A stretch of 64,000 bases of DNA from Armigeres subalbatus. Lineage: Eukaryota; Arthropoda; Insecta; Diptera; Culicidae. The position numbers were made by a program, and so were the translations under genes. Shown piece after piece: positions 33,601-45,600 of this stretch (positions are counted from its first letter, which is position 1; every line of letters begins with the position of its first letter). Location of the stretch: assembly GCF_024139115.2 (NCBI RefSeq), contig NC_085140.1:435077260-435141259 (forward strand), written 5' to 3'. The notes under the pieces are model-generated. The model did not search any database. It saw nothing but the letters and a program-made list of their open reading frames with translations, and was not told where the DNA came from.

Positions 33601-36600
33601 GATTAATTTTGAATCGATTATTACCAAACGATTAATCGATTCAATAATCGAGAGGAATCGAGAGTAATCGATTAGTTACTAATCGATTAATCAGGATTTT
33701 ACGACATCATAAGGATGTCGCAATTGGATTGATTACCTCGATTGATCGATTCATCGTTGTGATAATCGATTAATTTTGAATCGATTACTATCCAACGATT
33801 AATCGATTCAATAATCGACAAGGATCGAGAGTAATCGATTAGTTACTAATCGATTAATCGGAATTTTACGACATCTCTAGATGTACCGCTCACTTTGCCA
33901 CCAGCGCTATAGAAAACGATGCATGTACGCTTCCATTGCGGGCGGAAGTCGAACGTTGCAAATTAATATATTTGTGTTTGGTTTCGCGCCACCTCCGATT
34001 CTGCTTATTTTTCCTATATTCCGGACCTTTTTGAGCACAATGTCTTCTAGGATTCTGATGATATCCACTGAAAGATAGACGAGTGGCTTCAGTGGCGATG
34101 CGGCCGATGAGTCGTTCATTTTCCACGGCTGGTTCATCCAACTGGGAGCTACTTTCAGTTTCTTGATTCGGTTGACCTCCGAGCAGTTTGCACAATGCTA
34201 ATAAATTTACACAAATTATGGTGAAAATACCCTCCATTTCGTATAGCTACGTAGTCCTACGTCATCTTTGCGTACAACCCGATTGGGCTGCACCTTTGAG
34301 TTTTTTCCATACAAATTTGTTCGGGCCACCAAAAATTAGATTTACAAGCTACAATCATTAAACTTTGGAATCAGTTCATTTAATATATATGTGAAATTAA
34401 AAAAATACGAATTTCGCGAAATGAACGAAAAAATGTTTTATTTTTGTCCGGGTTTCCGCCATTGTTCGTCGTTGACTGGGAGCGATATCGGCCAGTGCAC
34501 CGCGACGTCACGCAGTGCACCAACTGCTTCAATCTCGGACACGGAACCAGAAACTGTTGCATGAAGCCGCGCTGCAACAAGTGTGGCGAACCCCATCCGA
34601 CTGAAGAGTGCGACAAGATGGAGGTGGCTGATCCCAAGTACGCCAACTGCGGCAACAAACATCGGGCTACAACCAAGGACTGTCCAAAGCGGTTGGCGTT
34701 TTTGGAAATCCGGAAGAAGGCCTCCACCAGGACCCTGCCGAAGAAGAACCGTGTTCCTGCTCTCAACGAGGCAAACTTTCCGGCCATCCCGGCTCCCCGA
34801 CAAGCGATACCAATACTTCCACTTTTGCAATTTCACAAACGGCTGGCGGCCGCTGCAGCATAGATTCAAGCTCAAACACCACATGCTCCATCCACCAGTG
34901 AGTGGCTCCCACTTCCTCCCCCTGGATTCCGTCGTCAGGAAAATGAGCCCCTTCCGGTCGAGGGTGACCCACCACTCTACACATCGGAACAGCTAGTTCC
35001 GATCTTCATCCAACTGGCAACGCATCTACGCGGTTGCAAAACACGCTTCGACCAGATTTTCACCCTGGGCATGTTCGTCATTGAAAATGGCTGCTAGGGT
35101 GGGTCCGGTCAATTGGAACGCTTGCTCAATTAAGAGCAAAATCATTGAGCTGGCTGGTTTCCTCGACGAGAGGGAGCATATTCCGGACTTCCGTGTGGTG
35201 AGACTCGATCGGTTCAACTCCAGGAAGGAGGTGTGGCTATCGCACTGAGGAACAACATCAATTATCGTCTGCTGCCAAGTCTGCAGCTCAAGATCATTGA
35301 GGCCGTTGGGGTAGAAGTCACCACTTCCGTCGGAGTAATCACCCTCATCGTGGCCTACTGCCCAACTCAAGCCAAGGAGATCAATGGTACATTGGCCGCC
35401 CTTCGGTAGGACTTTGCCAAGCTTACGCGGCAGAAAGGTCAGTACATCACTGCCGGTGACCTGAATGCGAAACATCAAGCCTGGGGCAACAGTCGCGGCA
35501 ATCGAAACGGTGCCATCTGGAGCAACAACATGGAGGAAGATCACTTCACGATCCTGAGCCCGGATTTCCCCACTCGGTTGAGTCGGTCCGGAGTCCACGC
35601 AACGTTAGACCTGTACATAACCAACATGGACGATCACATCTCACTACCGATTGTGTACCAGGAGCTCAGCTCGGATCACTATCCGGTGGTGGCCGAAACG
35701 TCTAAGTCGAGTCAAGTACGAGACACTGAAGACGACCTTACTGTTGAGGTTTTTTTTTTTTTACAAGGGAGAATGCATTTACACACTAACCCAGTACACG
35801 TGTAGTTGCCAAACTACCACACGGAAGTGTACTGGAGTGTCGGACTCGACCATACCGTTAATACCGACTAAACTCCCTCGGGCTCCACCATCGTTTCCCC
35901 CAGGAACTACCTCCCAGTACTACTTCTGGGGGATGGCAGTACTAGACGTACTCGCTCATTACTGCTCGCACACCATTCACACCATTTGAGTCTTACTTGG
36001 ATGCTCTCCCAGGCGCTCCGCTGCCATGCCTCGAGGTGTCAATAGCGGTAACTGCCTGGGCCTACAGATATTACGCTACGACACTCCTGTCTCAGCACGA
36101 GCAGACCACACTCTACCCTGCCGAAGCAGAGACACTCCCCATGCACCACATGTGCACAACTGTAGGTGTGTGGGTACAACCCACTGCTACCCTGCCGCCG
36201 AAGCAGCTTCTCCAAAGACCATTCGCTCCATGTGACCCTTATTCGGGTGCTCACTGTAACACTCCAATGCCATGCCTCGAGGTGTCGATAGCGGTATGTA
36301 GGGACCAATCAACGATACTACGCTACGACACTCCTACCTCAGCATGTGCAGTCCATACTCAGACTTGTGCTGCGCTTCGAGGTGACAATAGCGGCGACGC
36401 GCTATGACACTCCTGCCTCAGCACAAACAGATCACTCACTCCCTGCCGAAGCAGCTCACGCGCTCCCCTTCCGAAGTAGGGACACTCCCGATGCCAATTG
36501 GCACTCCCTGGGCTTGTGCTTTTGAAGCGGCACACAGTCGCTTTGATAGAGTCTGATTACGGGCACTTGTGGTTTTTGGGAGGGATTTTAGCAGAGCCCA

Positions 36601-39600
36601 CTGCTAAATCCCACCACGCCCTAGGCAGTTCTCCCTGACTCACAGACAGCTGGGGAGGGGTCGTCAAGCCCTTGGACATGATCCATGCTGTCCCTGCTGT
36701 CCCTGCTGCCCCCTAACTGTTGAAGTCGAAATACGTATCTGTCAAGGTACAATTAAGTGTTGGAATTAAATGGGAAGGTACAAACTCGCCTTATGACAAG
36801 TGAAGACCTTCCACTAAAAAGCTCAAAAGTAACCCAGGCCAGAATGATGGACCTCAGAAATAGTGATTTTTCCAATAAGATCCGCGCTCTCCCAGACTGT
36901 GCTAAGCCGTTCTGAAAGTTGACCAAAATTCTAAAATCCAATCCACCTTTGATCCCATTAGACAGCAATGGCTCTAAGGATCGCTTGATAATTCCTGCAG
37001 AGAAGGTCGTCACTTTGTCAGCTCGTACAATCTTGGACAAAACATCATCAGTCCACACGACGCAGCCGTGGACGAGCATGCTAACAACATCCCAACGATT
37101 TTTTGGAAGAGTTGGAGATCTTAGCTGGCGAATTGACGGCCTATATAAAATCATCGAAGAACATGAAGGCCCAGGTTAAGAGAACATTCTGAATCTCGAG
37201 CTCAAACACATGAGTGCTCCGTTCTTTGAGCACCTTTCGCTGGTCTTTAAAAGTGTAATCAGTGTCTCCGGCTCAGCTACTTCCCATCGTCTTTGAACTC
37301 AGCGAAAGTCTTCTCCATCCGTAAGCCTGGGAAGGATCCTTCCTCTCCCAAAAGTTATCGTCCCATCAGCCTTCTCTCAGGGTTATCTAAGCTATTCGAA
37401 AAAGCTATTCATCATCGGTTACTTGAGTCTGCCGAACACCACATCTTGCTCGACGAACAGTTTGGTTTCCGACGCGGTCGATCAACCAACCAACGTTCCA
37501 GACGTCCCAACGTCCTCAGACGGAACAAGTCTGTCTCTAAAACATCCGCCATGGCCTTACTCGATGTCGAGAAGGCATTCAACAATGTATGGCATGATGG
37601 CCTGGTGCACAAACTACTACGCTACAATCTTCCCAGCTACCTGGTGAAAATCATCAACATTTATCTGTCGGCAAGGACATTCCTCAGCGGAGCGAGTTCC
37701 AAATGCGCACAACATCGTCGCAGGCGTCCCCCAGGGGAGTATCCTCGGGCCCCTGCTTTTCAATCTGTCCACCTCCGAGATGCCAGAACCTTCAGCAGGG
37801 GGCATTCTGTCTCTGTTCGCAGATGATACCTCCATCGTCTACAACGGTAGAGTGATCGGAGCGCTTGTGGCAAGACTCCAACGAGGCCTGGATGCCCTGA
37901 CAGAGTACCTCACCAGCTGGAAGATCTGTATCAACGCGGCGAAGACCCAGGTCATCATTTTCCCCCACTCTAAATCCCCTAAACATGTTTCGCCTGGGGA
38001 CTGTAAAATCATCCTCAAAAGCACGACTGTGGAATGGGCCAATGTGGCCGACTACCTTGGCTTGACCCTCGACAGCAAGCTTATTTTCAGGCAACTGGTT
38101 GACAAAACGGTGACAAAGTGTATCGTTTTGTTGAAACTACTGTACCCTTTGATCAACCGTCGGTCGTCATTGTCTCTGAAGAATAAGCTTGCTGTCTACA
38201 AGCAAATCATCCTCCCTGTGATCGAATATGGCATGCCGGTCTGGGGGAGCTGCGCTAAAACTCATCATCTAAAATTCCAACGAGTGCAAAATAAGTTCCT
38301 GAGTTCTTACCGCTTTGCAGTCATTGACATCCTGAACAACTTTGCCGAATACAACTTGAGTGTTGTTACAAAGAATCTCACGCTAGACAAATCGACACTG
38401 TTGTTTCATAAGGGCGAATGTCGCAAACGTAAGCAATGCATTTTCCTGCCTAAATTCCTAAACAACTAGGGCCGCTCGCAGCCACCAACCACTTGTAACT
38501 GGTGGAGCTCCGCGCATTCCACCGAACGGAAGTGGAAAATACCGACAGAAGTCTCTAATCTTCCTGAAATCAGCAGAAGAAGTCAATGTTTAAGTTTGTG
38601 ACTTTCGCCCTTATGAAACAACAATGTCGAAATATTTCATACAAATACATGAACATTGCCAGCACACTAGCGCTGCCTATATGTATAATTCCTAATTACT
38701 TCTCCGTTTCAAGACAGTACAATCCCACCTGACAAACTTTGTTGAAGACATCATGACATCATTTTTATAAATTCCATTTTTACAATAACTATATTTACAA
38801 TGGAATATATATCGGATTTCAAATATGCCGCTACCTAGAGACAAAATTCTAAACTAATCAAAACTTCATTGAAAAATTTCAATTTAAAGATTAAGTAACA
38901 CAAGCATAAAAAATCACTTATTTTATACCCTCTTTTACGAAAACCCCTCTCCGCCGATCTTATGGTCAATGTTAGGTAATGTCCTGGGAGATTAATTTAT
39001 CTTTCAAATCATGCCAAAAAATCTAAAATTTGTCAAATATGTAATTTAATGAGTGAAGGAAAAAAACAAAATTTCTGCCATTTCGTCATGCTGGCCTGAT
39101 TTTATCACTGTTCTGCTCGTACGGATCCCAGAATTCAGAATACATGTGGGGACTTGTGATGTGGTCTCCTATCCGGAGTTATTCCGGTGGGTCACTGGGT
39201 CAAATGCAGTAAATTTGATCATAACTTCCTTTTTTGGCGATATAAGCTCTACAAAATGTAGTTTTTCGTCCTGATTCATACAATTTCGGTAGATTTGTAT
39301 ATAGAGATTATATCAGAAACCGAAAATCATGGTGTGACCGGTTTCAGAAATATCCAACAACAAGTTTCTTTGAAGTGATTCTTTGGGAACAGGTCCCAAA
39401 ATGGTCCGTTCAATATTTTCACTCCGTATTAGCATCAGTGAGAGCCCAAGTACATGAATGCTTCAACCACCTCGATTTCGTCACCTTTGATACAAACTCG
39501 TGGTGGGTGGCTAACATTGACCTCTCTAGAGCCTCTTCATATCATGTACTTCGTCTTCGACGTGTTGATGACTAGTTCAATCAGTTCAGCTTCACTTTTC

Positions 39601-42600
39601 AGTCTGATTTAGGCTTCCTCCACCCTCTCAATGTTACGTGCCATGATATCAATTTCGTTGGCGAAACCAAATAACTGGACGGACTTCGTGAAAATCGCAC
39701 CACTCGTGTCAACCCTGCGCTTCGCATTACTCCCTCCAAAGCGATGTTGAATAGCAGACACGAAAGACCATCACCTTGCCGTAACTCCCTGCGCGTTTCG
39801 AAGGGACTCCAGAATGCCCCGGAAACATGAACTACGCACATCACCCGATCCATCGCCACCTTGATCAACCGTATCAGATTATCCAGAAATCCTTTTCGTG
39901 TATTAGCTGCCATAGCTGGTCCCGATCGATTGTATCATATGCGGCTTTGAAGTTGATGAATAGATGATGTGTGGGCACGTCTCATTCGCGGCATTTCTGT
40001 AATACCTGCTCCCAGCTTCGTCATCATGCCGCCCTCATTTCCTGCCACATCGTCATTCAGGTGCGCTTCGTAGTGCTGCCGCCACCTTTGGATCACCTCA
40101 CGCTTGTCCGTAAGAAGATTTCCGTTAATGTCCTTACACATGTCAGGCTGCGGCACGTGGCCCTTACGTGAATGTTTCAACTTCTCATAGAACTACCGTG
40201 TGTTACTAGCGCGGTACAGTTGCTCCGCCTCTTCACTTTCTCGATCTTCCTGCTTTTGGTTTTTCGAGTTTTGTCCGCGCCCGTTTGCACCGTGCCTCGT
40301 TCGCACTCGTGCGGTGTTGCAGCAATTTCACCCATGTTGCATTCTTCTCCACCACTAACTGCTCACATTCGCTGTTAAACCAGTCGTTTCTCTGATCCGG
40401 GGGGCATCGTGCCTAGTGCAGTGCCTAGTGTTGTGGTGCTTCCAATGGCGGATCGAATATCTCTCCAGCCATCTTCAAGAGACGCGGCGCCTACCTGTTC
40501 TTCCATGCCACTTCCAGCTGCTGCGCGTAGTCTTGGGCTAGTCTACCGTCTTGTAGCCGCCCAATGTTATGTCGCGGCGTTCGACTTCGACGCGTGTTGT
40601 ACACCGTCAAGAGTTTTGAGCGAAGGCATACTGCAACGAGGTAGTAGTCGAATTCAATATTCGCACAGCGGTAAATGGAGTGAAATAATTTACCGTCGAT
40701 TAGAACGTGGTCGATTTGGTTTTCCGTTTCTTGGTTAGGTGAGCTCCATGTGGCCTTGTTGATATTTTTGCGGGGAAAGAAAGTACTACGGACTACCGTT
40801 CCATGGGAGGCTGCAAAGTTTATTCATCTTTGGCCGTTGTCGTTCGATACGGTGTGCAGACTATCCGGTCCGATGACCGGTCTATACATTTCCTTCAGAA
40901 CTTCTCCTAGCAGCACCCATGTTCCACATAGGTTACTTTAACTTATATGTATTCAGTCACAACCAAGTACTACATTGTACCGCTCTCATTTTTCTCGTCC
41001 GTCACTCTCTGGCATTCCTCATCAAACCAACCATTTCTTGGCGTCGTTGTGCAGTGCCTAACACTTCCTGCGCTGTCGTAGTCACAGCTTCGTGTATATT
41101 TTCCCACAAACTGTTGACGTCGCCAGATCCGCTCGTCCAGCTTCTGGTGGTACTGTTTAGCAACTGACAAACGTTGGATATTGAAACCGATAAAATATGC
41201 GTCATTCTTGAAGTGTCATTTTCCTTACGGGCCTACCTTGTTGTCTGTATACATCCATTACATCCGAGAAATGTCGTCCGTCGCACGTGGTCTATCTGTG
41301 AGCAAGTATCTCCACTCGGATTTTGCCAGGTGCCCAAGCAGCACAAATTGTTTCACTACTGAACATTTCACTGTATTGCAACTATTCGAAAAGAAACAAT
41401 CTTTGCGTATGTGCCATCAAATACAACTCTCTTGCAATCTAAAAAGCGCTAGAGGCAGAGCCTACGGAAACATCCTTAGATTGCAGTAAAATTGCAATAA
41501 TGTTGCAAAATACTACAGCGGAAAAAAATTAAATAAAAATATAAAACTGGATTCGATTTATGGATCTTGTGATTGATAGTCCTTCACTCTACCACAGTAC
41601 CATTCAACACTTCGAAAGGACTGCATGTTGACTCACCATAAAAACCATACGATTATGAAATTTTGTACTCGGGTTTCCTGTTACTGATGACGACTGATAA
41701 CTTGTTCTTCTCGGAGGCATTCGTCCAACGTTACCCGGATAAATGGCAACCGGACAATGCAACGATCATTGGATACACGAGATGGACCGGCAACGACAAC
41801 AACAATGAATAATGGAAAAATCTAAAAATAGATTGTGTGGATTCTGGCTGCAGAATGCCACAGTAGATCTCGGCACAGTAGCGGTTAAGGTGATTATACA
41901 ATCAAGCCATGTGGTGAATTTTAAATTCACCACACGGTTGTCTACTCCTATTATCGAAAGTTCAAATCTAGCGTAATAGTTTTCGTACAATGCTGAAATT
42001 AAAGTCGATTGTTTAGCATAAGTAAACAAATGATCTACGGATATATCATCCCCATAGGCGTTGTGGTTCTCTCAATTCGTGCATTTGAAAAATCACTAAA
42101 AAAAACACGTGGTTTCCCAGGTGGCCGATTTGTGGCTTTGATGTATAACCACCTTAAGTAACATAGAGTGCCTATCAAATAAATAAAGGAATAATAATAA
42201 AAAATATGCAACTTAATGATTTTGTTCCGTGTTTGCAACATGAAATGCAGTATTCTTTGTTGTTTGTTTCCAAATGTCAAACACGTACTGCATTGCAATT
42301 TTAATGAAACATTGATCACAATTCGAACGTTTTTGACATCTTGATGCAACTTCTTCGTGCTTTGATGTTTTTCCAATCCCTTTAATAAAACTGAAGTGCT
42401 TTTAGGAAGATGTTGCGTGTGCTACTTGGGTGTGTTTGCGGATATTCTTACATGCGAAGTAAGTACTGCTGATTGCCATCCCTCTAGCAGCAGCAAAGGT
42501 CACAAGTCGCAGACCATTATTATTGGTAGCGAAATGAAGGCTTTCCGTACCAATGACAGGACGAAAGAAATTTTCTCTTCCGATCTTCGCATTTGCATCC

Positions 42601-45600
42601 CCGATGACCAGGGATTGCAAAAATCGCTCTCAATAGATAACGAACAACGATAAAAGAGAGGCCTTTTCGAATCATAACAAGCCATGAAAACAAAACTATC
42701 GCACTTGTATACAAGTTGAAAAAAAAACTGATCAGGATAGGCGAACCCCCCCCCAGCCCCCCCCCCACCCGGGGGGTTTGATAAAACAAAACGCTTTGTT
42801 TTCGCTCATCATTTTATATTGGGGACCATATTTTTTTCGCACAGCTGTGTCAAACAAGTTGAAATGCATCATCAGAATCGATGCCCCCGCAATTTGGGCT
42901 TATTAAAAGAAATTTATCATGGGTTGTAGCCCTCCGAATCAGTTCATTATCGTAACAGCTACCGAAAAACGTCTCTCACGGTATGCTACCTATCGAGATT
43001 GTATACAGACATGATAAGTGAGAGATTTTCTCATTCTCCTTTGAATACAAACCCAGCCGATGACTCTGTATAAATATTGTGTGTTCGGCACTCTCCGTAG
43101 GCCTTATCAAGGCTCTCATAGAACTCATCCTTCACGTCAGCCGGCTTATCGTTCGTTGGGGCATAGATGCTGATCAGGCCATAGTTGAAGAATTTGCCCT
43201 TCATTCTCAACACGCATGTGCGGTCGCTAATCGGCTTCCACCGAATAGCACGCTTCATCTGCTTCCCGATCACCATGAAGCCAACTCCACGTTCTGCTCT
43301 GTCACGAGTCATCGGTAATCGTTACCGAGATCTCGGCAAACTCAACTTTGCCGAATTTCGGTAAAATTATGACGAAATTTCGGTAAAAGAATTACCGAAT
43401 TTCGGTAAAAAAAATGACCAAGTGCTCGGCTGTTGGAATCTCGGCAAAATTTTTGCTGAGGTCGGCAAAATAATTTAAGTGTGCACCGCCCGGAATTCAC
43501 GGGCTCCAGTTCTGGGCTACCGTATTTCCTAGATTGCTGCCACACTCACGCCGATCTTCTGCAGCTCACGGGCCAGGAGCCCAACACGTGCGGGTTCATT
43601 CAAAGTTCTCACGTTCCAAGATCCGACTTTTCAATCCTTTATTCGTTGCCAGGTCCGTTGCCGTTGAATCAATCCGTTAGCATTGAAAAAAAAAAAACAT
43701 TTTTGGGACTTTTTTTTTCAGATGATGAAAATTTGTTTCATTGAATTATATTGGACGATACGCAAACGTTTTCATAGCCAAAAATAACCTCCCATGCAAA
43801 ATTTGAGCTAAATCGGACATAATTTAGGGGTGCTCAAAATTATTCAAAACTTTTTTTTTTAACTTTTTTATTATCTCACAAGGAGTTTTTTGATGCCAAA
43901 GGACTCAAAATGCATGAAACTGTGAGAATTATTTTTTTTGGAAAAAATCGACTGCCTTAGGACTTCGAAAAAAAAATTTGTTTGGCGAAAACTATTTATC
44001 ATCGAATTTAAATATCGGACGTTACGCAAACATTTCCTAAGCCCTGAAATACACAGGATTCTGTTTTTACACGATTTTTTTTTTCGCTCGTAATTTTGAT
44101 CGACTTCAATTTGCCACCAAAGTCTTTGCAAAATATATCAAAAAAAATCCTAAATACTTCGAAGACAGTCATTTTTTACGCGGATTTTGGAAACTAAACG
44201 TTTTTCTTGAAATTTCTTCACGTGTTTTTTTTACCAATTTTGTTTACGTCGGTTTATGTGTCTAACCAGTTTTTAAGCGGATTGTGAGTTTTACGCGGTT
44301 TATATGCAATGTCAAAAATATAAAATCGTGTTTCCAAAATCGAATGGCTTTATTGCCAACATCGAATGGTGTTAACTTTGAGCACGAGCACGACCCTAAT
44401 GACCCTGATTGATTTCGTAATAATCAGACAAATGATGACTGACTGAGAGGTGCTAGAAATTAGATAGGCAGCAGGTAGGTGTGATTTCCAGGCATGAACG
44501 ATTCATTGGAATGCTGGTTGTTAATTGACGCAACAGAGTGAGAAAATTCTCCTAATACTTACTACGGTGTGTCGTGAAATCTAGAAATACTGGAATAAGG
44601 GATCGACGAAGACGCCATCTTATTTCCAATCGAGACGTCAAAACCGATTCCAATTCGACTTGTTTGCACTTTGCATCCATAAGAGAGGATTTTAATACTT
44701 GGGTCACTTTTTAGTTGGGCCTCCGCTGGTTGGGTCATGGCCCAACTAAGGCCCGATGCCCACGTAGCGTCTTTTCGACGCAGAGTGCACGCGGCGGTAA
44801 AACGACGCAGGTGGGCATCGAGAAAAGGCGGCAACGCAGCGTCGCCGCGCCGATACACACCTGCGTTTTTTCAACGCCACGGGCACGCAGCGTTGAAAAA
44901 ACGCTACGTGGGCATCGGCCCTAAAAGCAACCTTACAATACAAGTGTTCAAAAGGCTGTCAGATGACCCCGAGCCGGTGACAAGCGCGGTGTCATCATCA
45001 CCAATAGACATAGCCCGCTGTCATCATTGAAACGCAATATGAAAAAATATTATAGCCAAGGACATCCTGGCTACGATCTGGCGATGGGCTAAACAATAGG
45101 ATGTCAGTAGCTTGGATGACCCAACTAAAAACCAAATTCGTTAGTTGGGTCGAGGTTGTGGCCCAACCAGCGAATCGCGACTATATTCAAATCGGCCACC
45201 TGACACGACGCCATGTTTTTGCAGCCAACATCTCAGAGTAAAATTTATGGTGGTATTTGTGTTGTTTACCAACATCTGATGTGATTCTCATTGGGATCCA
45301 GAAATGTCAGTGGGGACCAGTCGCGCAATGTTGGCTGCAAAACAAGCCCATTGTGCGAAATATGGATGACACCCATCTGATTAAAATATGACGTTCACTA
45401 CCCTCTATAACCTGTGCCGTCATTTTTTAACGACCCTTTAAATGTTTTCAGTTTCGCATTACTGGGAACATCTATAAATAACGTAACGCTAAGAGGGGGA
45501 GGGAGTTGCTTGATACAAAAGTTTCAAACGAGTCATACAAAAAGTGTGACATAGGTTGAGGGGGGGGGGTCTAGAATGATCAATTTTTGCGTTACGTAAT

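Larger units (their letters stand above)
31342..34440. mobile_element. 3.1-kb composite insertion between gag pieces
   Basis: No enzyme-coding sequence. The words GACGTAGGACTACGT near 31604 and its complement ACGTAGTCCTACGTC near 34247 are inverted near the edges. Two diverged direct copies of a ~400-550-base block (31925-32490 and 32938-33350) share CGCAGAGC(A/G)GACGCA, CATTTTCAAAGGAAA, TTGGTGGTGG, TTCAACCTCAAC, CATCATCTCCCTCCGA and ATGAAGACGCCACC. A hairpin (32715-32929) and a hAT-like MITE (33543-33879) are nested inside. It looks like a nest of non-autonomous elements. Confidence 0.5.
39380..43650 (-). mobile_element. old, fragmented RTE-like LINE
   Basis: Minus strand, degraded. Endonuclease start 43650-43490 ([20 protein letters not shown]), further EN blocks 43312-43031 ([40 protein letters not shown]) and 42620-42402 ([20 protein letters not shown]). 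Linker 41170-40970 ([11 protein letters not shown]) and 40180-39935 ([20 protein letters not shown]). RT 39913-39590 ([20 protein letters not shown]) and C-terminal blocks to 39380. It is interrupted by a MITE (43330-43483) and by about 1 kb at 41370-42400 that I cannot classify. Many stops and shifts. The 45790-46440 piece is a close relative of the missing 3' end. Confidence 0.75.

Noticed and set aside
33543..33879. CRISPR-like regular repeats
   Set aside because: The ATCGATTAAT words are irregularly spaced and palindromic inside a TSD-flanked MITE in a eukaryote; no unique spacers.
31604..34262. LTR retrotransposon bounded by GACGTAGGACTACGT words
   Set aside because: The words are inverted rather than direct, no gag-pol was found between them, and no TG..CA LTR ends are visible.
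41640..41930. C-type-lectin-like or other host exon
   Set aside because: A short open stretch ([14 protein letters not shown]) looked protein-like but is only about 30 codons, with no splice sites and no family match I could defend.
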